Shown here: in pieces, positions 1 through 8,837 of the stretch
Position numbering within the stretch: the stretch's first letter is position 1
Layout: every line of letters starts with the position of its first letter
DNA from: CAYWJT01 sp964458655
GTDB lineage: Bacteria; Acidobacteriota; Aminicenantia; Aminicenantales; Saccharicenantaceae
DNA length: 62,972 nt
Direction: 5' to 3'
NCBI GenBank assembly: GCA_964458655.1
Contig: CAYWJT010000005.1
Location: 1-62,972 of the forward strand
The notes under the pieces: generated by a model
Seen by the model: the letters and a program-made list of their open reading frames with translations, nothing else
Database searches by the model: none
What the model was told of the DNA's origin: nothing
Translations under genes and position numbers: made by a program

Positions 1-12
1 CACCCAGTTTCA

Positions 13-50
13 TTGACACCATTATATTCTGGTGTAAGATCTTTTATAAT
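13..50 (+). promoter_or_regulatory. Candidate sigma70 promoter for the nucleotidyltransferase-lacZ pair
   Basis: A consensus -35 TTGACA (13-18) is followed after 16 bases by TAAGAT (35-40); a perfect TATAAT lies at 45-50 but is 26 bases from that -35. Either -10 would give a leader of roughly 120-135 bases. The stretch to the first start codon is otherwise unannotated and AT-rich at its 5' end. Seen in sequence; usage is inferred. Confidence 0.5.
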
Positions 51-181
51 CGCCTAATTATAATTAAGGTATATCCAATGATATCCCACTCCCCCGCCCA
101 AGTAAAGGCGGCCCGGCCGCGTCCTTCCCTTTTGGCCGGCCTTGTTTTAAGATAACAAGAAACTTCGAGGAGGAGCCGCGC

Positions 182-1108
182 ATGGCAGATATCAGTCTGG
201 TCGTCATGGCGGCCGGCGTAGGCAGCCGCTACGGCGGCCTGAAACAGATCGACCCCGTCGGCCCCAACGGCGAGCTCGTCATACATTACTCCGTCTACGA
301 CGCCCTGTGGGCCGGCTTCGACAGGGTGGTGTTCATCATCAGACGGGACTTCGAAGAGCAGTTCCGCGACCGGATAGGCCGGACGGTCGAGCGGGCGGTC
401 GACACCCGCTACGTCTTCCAGTCAATTGAGGACTTGCCGGCCGGTTTCGAGGTCCCCGCCGGCAGGCGGAAGCCCTGGGGCACCGGCCACGCCATACTCT
501 GCGCCCGCGCGGCGGTCGACACGCCCTTCCTCGTCATCAACGCCGACGACTTCTACGGCCGGGAATCCTACAAAATCATGGCCGGGTTCCTGAGGGGAAC
601 GCGTCCGGCCGGGCCGATGCAGGAGTATGCCATGGCCGGCTACAGGCTGGCCAATACGCTCTCGGAGCACGGGCACGTGACCAGGGCGGTCTGCAGAGCG
701 AACGAAGAGGGCTGCCTGGCCGGCATCCGGGAGGTCTTCAAGATCAGGCGCTTGCCGGAAGGCGTCATGTTCACCGAGAACGACCGGGACTGGCTGCCCC
801 TGCCCGCCGACTCGCTGGTGTCCATGAATTTCTGGGGCTTCCCGACTTCCATATTCGAAGAGCTCGAAGCGCGCTTCCCCGCCTTCCTCAGGAGGAGCGC
901 GGCCGACATCGACAGAGCCGAGTTCCTCATCCCCGAGGTCGTGGGCGAGATCGTCCGCGACGGCCGGGCCAGGGTCAGGATACTGCCGACGCCCGAGAAA
1001 TGGTTCGGCGTGACCTACCCTGAGGACAGGCCCCGGGTCCAGGCCGCCGTGAGCGAGCTCATCCGGCAGGGCGTCTATCCCGCCGAGCTCTGGCCGGAAA
1101 GCCGATAA
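182..1108 (+). CDS. Sugar-phosphate nucleotidyltransferase-like protein
   Basis: A 308-residue cytoplasmic protein of the NTP_transferase fold. The N-terminus reads VMAAGVGSRYGG followed by LKQ, matching the nucleotide-binding signature G-x-G-(S/T)-R-x(n)-K of glucose-1-phosphate thymidylyl/uridylyltransferases, and NADDFYG gives the metal-binding Asp pair. It would activate a sugar phosphate with an NTP; the sugar cannot be read. The start is supported by GAGGAGG about 8 bases upstream. The beta-galactosidase gene follows 15 bases downstream, so the two probably form one transcript and this enzyme may handle the released sugar. It is longer at the C-terminus than minimal RmlA proteins (SRYPAEL-type tail). 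Confidence 0.8.
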   Translation: MADISLVVMAAGVGSRYGGLKQIDPVGPNGELVIHYSVYDALWAGFDRVVFIIRRDFEEQFRDRIGRTVERAVDTRYVFQSIEDLPAGFEVPAGRRKPWGTGHAILCARAAVDTPFLVINADDFYGRESYKIMAGFLRGTRPAGPMQEYAMAGYRLANTLSEHGHVTRAVCRANEEGCLAGIREVFKIRRLPEGVMFTENDRDWLPLPADSLVSMNFWGFPTSIFEELEARFPAFLRRSAADIDRAEFLIPEVVGEIVRDGRARVRILPTPEKWFGVTYPEDRPRVQAAVSELIRQGVYPAELWPESR

Positions 1109-1123
1109 GCAAGGAGGATGCCC

Positions 1124-4100
1124 ATGAGATTCGCCGCACCGGCTTTGCTGCTGGCCGTCCTGCTGAGCCTCGCGCCTCCGGCAGAGGCCCAGCCGGCCTC
1201 GTCCGTCGCCGAGTGGGAGAACCCGGCCCTGACAGGCCTCAACAAGGAGCTGCCCCGGGCTTACTTCTTCAGCTTCCCCGACGGCCGCGCGGCTGCGGCC
1301 TCAAGCGCGGCCCAAAAGGCCTCGCCCCGCGTGAAGCTGCTTAACGGCCTCTGGAAATTCCACTGGTCGGCCCGGCCGTCGCTCCGGCCGCTCGACTTCT
1401 GGAAGCCCGGCTTCGACGTCTCCGGCTGGAAGGACATACCCGTACCCTCGGACTGGCAGTTCCAGGGCTACGATTACCCCGTCTACGTCAACAGCGACTA
1501 CGAGTTCGCCCGCAACCCGCTGCCGCCGTTCGTGCCGCACGACTACAACCCCGTCGGTTCCTACCGGACCGTCTTCACCGTCCCGGCCGATTGGCGGGGC
1601 CTGGACGTCTTCCTGCACTTCGGCGCGGTCAAGTCCTTCTTCTACGTCTGGGTCAACGGCGAACGCCTCGGCTTCAGCAAGGACTCCAAGACCCCGGCCG
1701 AATGGCGGATCACCCCCTATCTCAGGGACGGCGACAACGTCCTGGCCCTCGAGGTCTACCGCTACTCGGACGGCTCCTACCTGGAATGCCAGGATTTCTG
1801 GAGGCTTTCGGGCATCGAACGGGACGTCATCCTCCACGCCGCGCCCCGGGTGCGGGTCCGCGATTTCTTCGTCCGGCCGGAGCTCGAGCCCGGCTACCGC
1901 GACGGCGTCCTGAGCCTCGAGGCCGAGCTCGTCAACGGCCAGGAGACCGCGACCGACTGCCGGCTCGAGATATCGCTCCTCGACCCGGCGGGCAAGAAAG
2001 CGCTGTCAGCGGAGCGCCGGGCGGGCGTGCCGGCCGGCGGCCGCGTCGAAGTCAAGTTCGTCGGCACCGTCAAGGCCCCTAAAAAATGGAGCGCGGAAAC
2101 TCCCGACCTCTACAGGCTCGTCCTCGAGCTCAAGGACGCGTCCGGCAAGACGCTCGAAGCCGTATGCAGCCGCGTGGGCTTCAGGTCCTCGGAAGTGAGG
2201 GACGGGCGCTTCCTCGTCAACGGCGTCCCGGTCCTGCTCAAGGGCGTCAACCGGCACGAGCACGACCCGTTCACCGGGCACGTCGTCTCCGAGGAGTCAA
2301 TGCGTCGCGACATCGAGCTCATGAAGCTCAACAACATCAACGCTGTCCGGACCTGCCACTACCCGGACGACCCCCTCTGGTACGACCTGTGCGACGAATA
2401 CGGCCTCTACCTCGTCGACGAGGCCAACATCGAATCTCACGGCATGGGCTACGGCGAGCGCAGCCTGGCCAAGGACCCGGCCTGGGGGCCGGCCCATCTC
2501 GACCGCGTCCGCAGGATGGTCGAGCGCGACAAGAACCACCCTTCTGTCGTCATCTGGTCGCTCGGCAACGAGGCCGGCGACGGCGTCAACTTCGAGACGG
2601 CCTACCGCTGGCTCAAGGAACGGGACCGTTCCCGGCCCGTCCAGTACGAGCGGGCCGAGCTCGGGCCGCACACCGACATCTACTGCCCGATGTACCCCTC
2701 CATCGAGGAGCTCAAGGAGTACGTCTCCAAGCCGCAGGCCCGGCCGCTCATCATGTGCGAGTACGCCCATTCCATGGGCAACTCCACCGGCAACCTCCAG
2801 GATTACTGGGACGCGATCGAGGCCAGCCCCCAGCTTCAGGGCGGCTTCATCTGGGACTGGGTCGACCAGGGCTTCGCCAAGGTGAGTCCGGCCGGCGCCC
2901 GTTTCTGGGCCTTCGGCGGCGATTACGGCCCGCCCGACGTCCCGAGCGACACGAATTTCTGCTGCAACGGCTTGGTCGCGCCGGACAGGAGGCCTCACCC
3001 GGCCCTGCACGAGGTCAAGAAAGTCTACCAGTACGTCCGGTTCCTGCCCGCCGACCCGGCCCTGAGCCGGGTCGAAATCAAGAACCGCCACGACTTCATC
3101 TCCCTCGACGGCTTCGAGCTGCGCTTCGAGCTCCTGCGCGAGGGCCGCAGGCTGGCCTCGGCCGCCGTCCCCGCCCCGGCGGTCGGCCCGCGCTCGAGCC
3201 GTGTCATAACGGTCCCCGCCGCCGTGCTCCCGAAAGACCGGGACGCGGAACAGTTCCTGAACGTCCAGGCCGTCCGCACAAGACCGGCGCCGGGCCTGCC
3301 GCGCGGCCATGTCGCGGCCTCTGAGCAATTCGCTTTCCCGGTCCAAAAAGCGCCGGCTTCGGGACGGGCGCTGCCCGGCGCGGCGGCCGGACGGCCGGCC
3401 GTGGAGGTCGAAGAAGGCTCCCGAGCCGTAATCGTCAGCGGCGGCGATTTCCGGGTCGTCTTCGACCGGATGACGGGCGCCATGGCTTCCTTCTTTTATC
3501 AAGGGCGCGAACTTCTGGCCTCGGGCCCCGAGCCCAATTTTTGGAGGGCCCCGACCGACAACGATTTCGGCAACCAGATGCCGCGCCGTCTCGGAGCCTG
3601 GCGCGTCGCCAGCCTGCGCCGCGAACTCAAGTCGCTGCAGATAATAAAACGCGGACCGGCCGAGGCGGTCGTCAGGGCGGAATTCCAGCTCGCCGGCACC
3701 CGGGCCGAGCAGGCCATGCGGTACACGATAACCGGCGAGCCGCGCGTCCTGCTCGAGGCCGAATTCACGCCGCCGGAAAAAGGCGCGCCGTCCGAGCTGC
3801 CCAGGATAGGATTGAAGCTGGCCATGCCGGCCTGCTTCGACGACATCATCTGGTACGGCCGGGGTCCGTGGGAGAACTACCGGGACCGCAAGACCGCCGC
3901 TTTCGTCGGCCTTTACGGCTTCAAAGTGGACGACGAGCCCATCCCCTACGTCGCCCCGCAGGAGTTCGGCAACCGGACCGACACCCGCTGGCTGGCGGTC
4001 CGCGACGCGGCCGGGAACGGTTTGATCTTCGTGGGCGGGGCGCTATTCGAGTTTTCCGCCACCCGCTATTTGCCGGAGGACCTGACGCTTTCGAGCCGCG

Positions 4101-4309
4101 GCGCCCGGCATCCGCACGAAGTGGAGAAACGCCCGTTCACCTGCGTCACGCTCGACCTGGCCCAGATGGGCGTCGGCGGCGACGACTCCTGGGGGGCCAG
4201 GGTGCATCCGCAGTACGCCGTCTCTGTCAGGCCTTACGCGTATTCGTTCCTCATCAAGCCCATCCGGACGGGCGAAGACCCGGCCGTGGTCGCGGCCGGC
4301 CTGAAGTAG
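1124..4309 (+). CDS. lacZ: Beta-galactosidase, glycoside hydrolase family 2, exported
   Basis: 1061 residues, the full LacZ-type GH2 length. A signal peptide (RFAAPALLLAVLLSLAPP, cleavage near AEA-QP) points to export. The sugar-binding and immunoglobulin-like domains precede a TIM barrel with the acid/base Glu in WSLGNEAG (about E483) and the nucleophile in MCEYAHSMGNS (about E546), followed by the small beta domain (bgal_small_N) from about residue 770. AAGGAGG at 1111-1117 lies directly against an in-frame ATG at 1118 but six bases before the ATG at 1124, so the latter is taken as the start. It hydrolyses terminal beta-galactosides, probably in the periplasm. Substrate specificity beyond the family is not visible. 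Confidence 0.9.
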   Translation: MRFAAPALLLAVLLSLAPPAEAQPASSVAEWENPALTGLNKELPRAYFFSFPDGRAAAASSAAQKASPRVKLLNGLWKFHWSARPSLRPLDFWKPGFDVSGWKDIPVPSDWQFQGYDYPVYVNSDYEFARNPLPPFVPHDYNPVGSYRTVFTVPADWRGLDVFLHFGAVKSFFYVWVNGERLGFSKDSKTPAEWRITPYLRDGDNVLALEVYRYSDGSYLECQDFWRLSGIERDVILHAAPRVRVRDFFVRPELEPGYRDGVLSLEAELVNGQETATDCRLEISLLDPAGKKALSAERRAGVPAGGRVEVKFVGTVKAPKKWSAETPDLYRLVLELKDASGKTLEAVCSRVGFRSSEVRDGRFLVNGVPVLLKGVNRHEHDPFTGHVVSEESMRRDIELMKLNNINAVRTCHYPDDPLWYDLCDEYGLYLVDEANIESHGMGYGERSLAKDPAWGPAHLDRVRRMVERDKNHPSVVIWSLGNEAGDGVNFETAYRWLKERDRSRPVQYERAELGPHTDIYCPMYPSIEELKEYVSKPQARPLIMCEYAHSMGNSTGNLQDYWDAIEASPQLQGGFIWDWVDQGFAKVSPAGARFWAFGGDYGPPDVPSDTNFCCNGLVAPDRRPHPALHEVKKVYQYVRFLPADPALSRVEIKNRHDFISLDGFELRFELLREGRRLASAAVPAPAVGPRSSRVITVPAAVLPKDRDAEQFLNVQAVRTRPAPGLPRGHVAASEQFAFPVQKAPASGRALPGAAAGRPAVEVEEGSRAVIVSGGDFRVVFDRMTGAMASFFYQGRELLASGPEPNFWRAPTDNDFGNQMPRRLGAWRVASLRRELKSLQIIKRGPAEAVVRAEFQLAGTRAEQAMRYTITGEPRVLLEAEFTPPEKGAPSELPRIGLKLAMPACFDDIIWYGRGPWENYRDRKTAAFVGLYGFKVDDEPIPYVAPQEFGNRTDTRWLAVRDAAGNGLIFVGGALFEFSATRYLPEDLTLSSRGARHPHEVEKRPFTCVTLDLAQMGVGGDDSWGARVHPQYAVSVRPYAYSFLIKPIRTGEDPAVVAAGLK

Positions 4310-4351
4310 CGAAGGCGCGGACTGAAGCCCCGGCCGTCCTTGACTTTTCAG

Positions 4352-4368
4352 GGCCCGGCCGCCGGGCC
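4352..4368 (+). terminator. GC-rich hairpin after the beta-galactosidase gene
   Basis: GGCCCGG and CCGGGCC form a 7-bp stem with a 3-base loop 43 bases after the stop codon. No T-run follows, so it is only a possible terminator. Confidence 0.25.
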
Positions 4369-4475
4369 TGAAGCAGCGCCTCAAAGAGATTCGGGAGGCG
4401 GGACGGCCGAGCATTGTCGGCCGAAAAGAAACCATGCCGGGCCGCGGCGCGTATTAGCATGTGGACAGGAAAACA

Positions 4476-4497
4476 AAGACCGATTTGAATCGGTCTT
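4476..4497. promoter_or_regulatory. Perfect 10-bp inverted repeat upstream of the kinase gene
   Basis: AAGACCGATT and its exact complement are separated by TG. The right arm overlaps a possible -35 (TTGAAT 4485-4490), which is followed by TATCCT (4508-4513) after 17 bases. The placement suits an operator for a dimeric repressor, although a short hairpin in the upstream transcript cannot be excluded. Confidence 0.45.
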
Positions 4498-4513
4498 GAA
4501 ATACTGATATCCT
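4485..4513 (+). promoter_or_regulatory. Candidate promoter of the Ser/Thr kinase gene
   Basis: TTGAAT, 17 bases, TATCCT; the start codon is 23 bases further on. It overlaps the inverted repeat at 4476-4497. Confidence 0.4.
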
Positions 4514-4536
4514 CGAGGCAAAGGCTGGGACTCCAG

Positions 4537-6462
4537 ATGAAATGCCCGCGCTGCGACCATGAGAACACGGGCGACTCGCGCTTCTGTGCCCGTTGCGGCC
4601 TCGAACTGGGGACGCCCGCCGGAAGCCGTGAGGCCACCCTGACCCTCCAGACCCCGGTATTCCGCCTGAAGCGGGGCGCGGTCCTGGCCCGCCGTTTCGA
4701 GATTATCGAAGAGGTCGGCCGCGGCGGGATGGGCGCCGTCTACAAGGCTTACGACCCGCAGATCGACGAGGTGGTCGCGATCAAGGTCCTCAGGCCGGAG
4801 ATAGCTTCCGAACCCGAGGTCATAGAGCGCTTCAGGAACGAGATCAAGTTGGCCCGCCAGGTCGCCCACCGCCACGTCTGCCGCATGTACGACATCGGCG
4901 AGGACGGGCTCACGGTCTTCATCTCCATGGAGTACGTCGCCGGCGAGGACCTGAAGAGCTTCATCAGGCGTTCCGGCCACATAAACGAGGCGAAGGCCGT
5001 GGACATCGCGCGGCAGGTCGCCGAGGGACTGGCCGAGGCCCATCGGCTGGGGGTCGTCCATCGCGACCTCAAGCCCCAGAACGTCATGATCGACCGGCAG
5101 GGGAACGTCAAGATCATGGACTTCGGCATCGCCAGGTCCCTCCAGGACAGCCGCCGGACCGGCACAGGGGTCATCATCGGCACCCCGGACTACATGTCCC
5201 CGGAGCAGGCCGACAGCCGCGAAGCGGACCAGCGGGCGGACATCTACGCCCTGGGCGGCATCCTGTTCGAGATGGTCACCGGCCGCGTGCCGTTCGAGGG
5301 CGACACGCCCCTGAGCGTAGTCCTCAAGCACAAGAGCGAGGCTCCGGCCAGCCCAGACTCGCTCAACGTCCAGGTCTCGCCCCGGCTGAGCCGGATCATC
5401 CTCAAGTGCCTGGAGAAAGACAGGGAAAAAAGATACCAGAGCGCCGAGGCTCTCCTGCGCGACCTCCAGGAAGCGGAAAAGGAGCCGCCGGTTCCTTACA
5501 GAGAGGCCACATCCAAGTCGGTCCTGCCGGACAAGGAGATCACGGTCAAGTTCAGGCTCCGCAGGCTCCTTGTCCCGGCGGTCGTCATCATGGCGGCGGC
5601 CGTCATGATCATCCTGGTCCTGTCCGACAGAAAGGAGCCTGCGCGTTTCCCGCAAGGGGTCGGGCCGGACACGGCAACGCGGTTCACGACGCAGGAAAAG
5701 GGGCGACCCGGCCCCGCCGAAGATGGAAAGGCGGCGTTTTTCGACGCCTCGTCCATACCCGGCCTGCTGGCCCCGTTAACCAGGACCGACAGGCCGCTAA
5801 CCGAACAGGAAGCCAAGAGGATCATCACGGAGCTCGTCAAGGTCCGGGAAAAATATCCGGAATTCGGACAGATACTCGACAGCATCCAGTCCCGGCTGGT
5901 CGAGATGGAGAAACTCAGGAGCTCGGGCGACACGGTCGGGACCGAGAAGGTCATGATCAAGAGCGAATCCGAGACCAGGAAGCTGCTGGCCCAGGTCAAC
6001 GAGAGGGAAAAGGCCGAGCGTGCCCACCAGGAATTGACCGAGGCCAGGAAGAAGGCGGCCGCTGTCCTCAAGGGCAAGGGCAACCTGCTGGCCTGGATCG
6101 CCGCCGAAAAAGAGAAGGACGCCCTGGACGCCTTCGCCAAGAACGACTTTTCCGGCGCCAGGATCCTTTACGGCCTGCTGGCCCGCGTCCACATGTTGAG
6201 CGTTTCCGCGGGAGACGAAGAGAATTCCCTGGCCCTGCTCCAGGGCTTGGCGGAAGAAACACGGCTCGAAGCCGAAAAGGCCCACGCGCCCGTCAAGGAA
6301 GCCTGGCTTTACAGCCGGGCCAAGGAGGAAGCCGGACGGGCCGGCCGGCTGGCGGCCGACAGGCAGTACGCCCTGGCCGCGGAGCAGTACATCCTGGCGG
6401 CCTTCCTCTACCGCAAGTCGGCCGAGGTCGCGCTCGAGACCGGGGGGACGCCCCGGGACTGA
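4537..6462 (+). CDS. Membrane Ser/Thr protein kinase with N-terminal zinc ribbon
   Basis: 641 residues. Residues 1-20 form a zinc ribbon (C3, C6, C17, C20). A Hanks-type kinase domain follows: glycine loop GRGGMGAVY near 61-69, catalytic Lys in VVAIKVL (about K83), HRDLKPQN with the catalytic Asp near 177, and DFGIA. The activation segment carries GTPDYMSPEQ. One transmembrane segment (about 344-361, VPAVVIMAAAVMIILVL) leads to an external, helix-rich domain of about 275 residues with coiled-coil-like E/K/R stretches. This matches PknB/StkP-like receptor kinases, but the external part has no PASTA or TPR repeat I can recognise. A monocistronic gene whose promoter overlaps a perfect inverted repeat; the ligand is unknown. 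Confidence 0.88.
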   Translation: MKCPRCDHENTGDSRFCARCGLELGTPAGSREATLTLQTPVFRLKRGAVLARRFEIIEEVGRGGMGAVYKAYDPQIDEVVAIKVLRPEIASEPEVIERFRNEIKLARQVAHRHVCRMYDIGEDGLTVFISMEYVAGEDLKSFIRRSGHINEAKAVDIARQVAEGLAEAHRLGVVHRDLKPQNVMIDRQGNVKIMDFGIARSLQDSRRTGTGVIIGTPDYMSPEQADSREADQRADIYALGGILFEMVTGRVPFEGDTPLSVVLKHKSEAPASPDSLNVQVSPRLSRIILKCLEKDREKRYQSAEALLRDLQEAEKEPPVPYREATSKSVLPDKEITVKFRLRRLLVPAVVIMAAAVMIILVLSDRKEPARFPQGVGPDTATRFTTQEKGRPGPAEDGKAAFFDASSIPGLLAPLTRTDRPLTEQEAKRIITELVKVREKYPEFGQILDSIQSRLVEMEKLRSSGDTVGTEKVMIKSESETRKLLAQVNEREKAERAHQELTEARKKAAAVLKGKGNLLAWIAAEKEKDALDAFAKNDFSGARILYGLLARVHMLSVSAGDEENSLALLQGLAEETRLEAEKAHAPVKEAWLYSRAKEEAGRAGRLAADRQYALAAEQYILAAFLYRKSAEVALETGGTPRD

Positions 6463-6475
6463 CCCGGCTCGGGTC

Positions 6476-7495
6476 CTACCTGCCCATCAGCCTGTCAAGG
6501 GGGTTGAGGGCCGGTATATTGGCGAAGACGATCTTGGCCACAGCCATCATCGGGACCGCCAGGAACATGCCGGCAATCCCCCACAGCCAGCCCCAGAAGA
6601 AAAGCGAGAAGAGCATGAGGAGCGGGCTGATCTCGAAAACCCCGCCCATGAGCTTTTTTTCAAGGACCCTCTTTACGGCCACGGCCGCGACGGTCAGCAC
6701 GGCCGCCACAAGCACTGCCGGCAGCACGCCGCCTTTCATGAAAGCGGCGAACAGCGCCGGCAGGGCCACGGCGAAGATGGTGCCCAGGGTCGGGATGTAG
6801 TTGGCGAGCAGGGCGAAGACGCCGAACAGCAGGGCGAACGGCAAACCGAAGACGGCCATCACGGCCGCGGTCACGCCGCCGATGACGATGTTGGCAAGGG
6901 TCTTCGCCGCCAGATACCTCTGGATGTCGCGGTCGACCCGGCGCAACGTCTCGGTGACGAACGCGGCCCGTTCGGAAGGGAAGGCGGCCTCGGCTTTCCT
7001 GATGAGCCGGCCGCGGCCTGCCAGGATGAAGACCATGAACACCATGACCAGCAGAAGCTCCGAGACGAACGAGACGAAGGGGCCCAGGGCCGAGATTATG
7101 AGCTTGGCCGCTTTTTCGACGTTGAAACCGGCGACGAGGTCGGTCAGGTCCTGCTTGAGACGCTCGCTGTGGACGAGCGAGTCTATGCTCGCGGTCAGGG
7201 ACTTGGTCATCTCGCTGTAAGACGGCAGCTCGGAAGCGAACGACTTGCCGCTGTTCCAGACGACGCTGCCGATGGAATAAAGGACGACGACCGCCAGGAC
7301 TAGCACCAGGACGAGGGCCAAGGCCCTGGGGACCTTGAGTCGGACGAGCTGGTCGAGCACAGGCGAAAAGGCGTAGGCCAGGAGAAGCCCCATGGCGAAG
7401 GGGACGAAAACCGGACGGGCGAGCTTCAGCAGCACTCCGCAGGCGAAGGCCGCGATGACGCCGAGCTCGAACCTGAGCAGCCTGTCCTTTTCCAT
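6476..7495 (-). CDS. AI-2E family (PF01594) multipass membrane protein
   Basis: 339 residues with about eight hydrophobic segments in the arrangement typical of AI-2E transporters/permeases (YhhQ-PerM-TqsA group): paired N-terminal helices, a soluble middle segment (about 90-150), and C-terminal helices with the family signature GVFALLANYIPTLGTI. The family includes the AI-2 exporter TqsA and Na+/H+ antiporters, so the substrate cannot be assigned. It is convergent with the kinase gene (13 bases between stops) and divergent from the M42 pair. Confidence 0.85.
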   Translation of the reverse strand: MEKDRLLRFELGVIAAFACGVLLKLARPVFVPFAMGLLLAYAFSPVLDQLVRLKVPRALALVLVLVLAVVVLYSIGSVVWNSGKSFASELPSYSEMTKSLTASIDSLVHSERLKQDLTDLVAGFNVEKAAKLIISALGPFVSFVSELLLVMVFMVFILAGRGRLIRKAEAAFPSERAAFVTETLRRVDRDIQRYLAAKTLANIVIGGVTAAVMAVFGLPFALLFGVFALLANYIPTLGTIFAVALPALFAAFMKGGVLPAVLVAAVLTVAAVAVKRVLEKKLMGGVFEISPLLMLFSLFFWGWLWGIAGMFLAVPMMAVAKIVFANIPALNPLDRLMGR

Positions 7496-7545
7496 GGCTT
7501 TCGGACCCGCGACAATGTTAGAACAAAAGGCGGCAAAAGGAAAGC

Positions 7546-7560
7546 GGTCAAACGTTGACC
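7546..7560. promoter_or_regulatory. Inverted repeat GGTCAA-N3-TTGACC in the divergent intergenic region
   Basis: A perfect 6-bp inverted repeat whose right arm is the candidate -35 of the M42 pair. It could be an operator acting on one or both divergent genes. The rest of the 217-base intergenic region holds only the hairpin listed separately. Confidence 0.35.
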
Positions 7561-7583
7561 CGGCGGATGTCTTGTGCTATTGG
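7555..7583 (+). promoter_or_regulatory. Candidate promoter of the M42 peptidase pair
   Basis: TTGACC, 17 bases, TATTGG, giving a leader of about 120 bases before the start codon. Confidence 0.35.
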
Positions 7584-7665
7584 AGTTGTCTTCAACCCGG
7601 CCCCCCTGAGCCGCGGGGAACAGGCGGAAGAAGTCCAGTCCGGTCCCGGCACGTTCGCTCCGCGC

Positions 7666-7687
7666 GGAGCGTCGAGCGAGACGCTCC
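7666..7687 (+). promoter_or_regulatory. Leader hairpin upstream of the M42 pair
   Basis: GGAGCGTC and GACGCTCC form an 8-bp stem with a 6-base loop, 14 bases before the ribosome binding site AGGAGG (7702-7707). It overlaps a perfect 14-base palindrome, GCTCCGCGCGGAGC. Function unknown. Confidence 0.3.
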
Positions 7688-7712
7688 GCTCGATTGGATA
7701 CAGGAGGCGATG

Positions 7713-8837
7713 ATGAAGCCGAGAAACGCTTTCGTGAGCGCGACTCTCTTGGCCGCCGGCCTGGCCCTGTGCCCCTTGCGGGCGGCCGAGGTCAAAACAC
7801 TCGTCAAGGCTCTCATGCCCGTGCCCTCGACGGCCGGCAACGAGGCCGGCCTGGCGGCCGAGGTCCGCAAACACCTGCCTTCCCGTCTGAGGGTCTCCGG
7901 CGACGGCCTGGGCGGCCTGGAAGCTTCCGCTGGCGAGGGCGGGACGGAGCTGCTCATCCTGGCGCCGCTCGACGACTACGGTTTCATCGTCAGCGGGATA
8001 ACTCCCGACGGATATATCAGGCTGGACCGTCCGGTGCCGGCGCCGCACCCTCTTTTCGACGGCTACCTGCTCGGTCAGCCTGTGCTCATAGCGACCGCCA
8101 GGGGCGCGCTGCAGGGCGTCGTGGCCCAGCCGGCCGCTCACCTTCTGACGCCGGAAAGGCGGCGTGAGCTCGTCGACGGGTTCAGCCTCGACGACGCCTA
8201 TATCGACATCGCGGCCCGCTCCGAAGCCGAGGTCAGGAGTCGGGGCGTGGAGCTCCTCGACGCCGTCGTCCTCTGGCCGCATTTCAGCGAGCTCGCGGGT
8301 GGGAACGCCGCCGGGACTTCCCTGGCCCAGAAGACACTCTGCGCCATGCTGACAGAGGCCGCCGGAAGCTTGGCCAAGCCGGCCGGAGGCGGGAAAACGG
8401 TCCTGGTCTGGGCGGCCCAGACCAAGTTCCCGGCGCGGGGCCGCGGGCCGCGGGCGGCGGTCGGGGCCGTGCGGGCAAGGAACAGGCACCGGCCGGCCCG
8501 GGCGCTGGCGCTGGAACTCGTCCCGGCCGGAAAGGACGGACAGGGACCGTCGCCCGGCAAGGGACCGGTCCTCGTCGCGCCCACGGGCCCGAGCGGCCTA
8601 TATGAAAAACTGAAGTCGGCCGCGGACGGCCTTAACATGGCTCTGCAAGTCGTCCCCGCTCTGGAATCCTTGAGCGCGGCCGGACTCGCGGACCGGGACT
8701 CGGACGTCGTGACGCTGGCACTGCCGGTGGAATTCCTGCACACGCCGTCCGAGCTCATCAACTGGGCGGACGTCGAAGCGGCCGTGCGGCTTCTCAAAGC
8801 CCTGATTTCCGGCGGCCGGGATGGAGGAGCCAAATGA
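7713..8837 (+). CDS. M42-peptidase-like protein lacking catalytic residues
   Basis: 374 residues with a signal peptide (NAFVSATLLAAGLALCPLRAA). It aligns along its length with the M42 aminopeptidase encoded next door, but the metal and catalytic positions are changed. AHSDELG of the partner is here APLDDYG, the bridging-Asp region VDDRAG is here AGTSLAQ, and QEETG is here QTKFP. Only the late His (FLHTPSE for YAHSLVE) remains. It is therefore predicted to be a pseudo-peptidase, perhaps a structural or regulatory partner in a hetero-oligomer. The second of two in-frame ATGs is chosen because AGGAGG lies 5 bases before it. It overlaps the active partner by ATGA. M20/M28 alternatives fit less well. 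Confidence 0.7.
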   Translation: MKPRNAFVSATLLAAGLALCPLRAAEVKTLVKALMPVPSTAGNEAGLAAEVRKHLPSRLRVSGDGLGGLEASAGEGGTELLILAPLDDYGFIVSGITPDGYIRLDRPVPAPHPLFDGYLLGQPVLIATARGALQGVVAQPAAHLLTPERRRELVDGFSLDDAYIDIAARSEAEVRSRGVELLDAVVLWPHFSELAGGNAAGTSLAQKTLCAMLTEAAGSLAKPAGGGKTVLVWAAQTKFPARGRGPRAAVGAVRARNRHRPARALALELVPAGKDGQGPSPGKGPVLVAPTGPSGLYEKLKSAADGLNMALQVVPALESLSAAGLADRDSDVVTLALPVEFLHTPSELINWADVEAAVRLLKALISGGRDGGAK

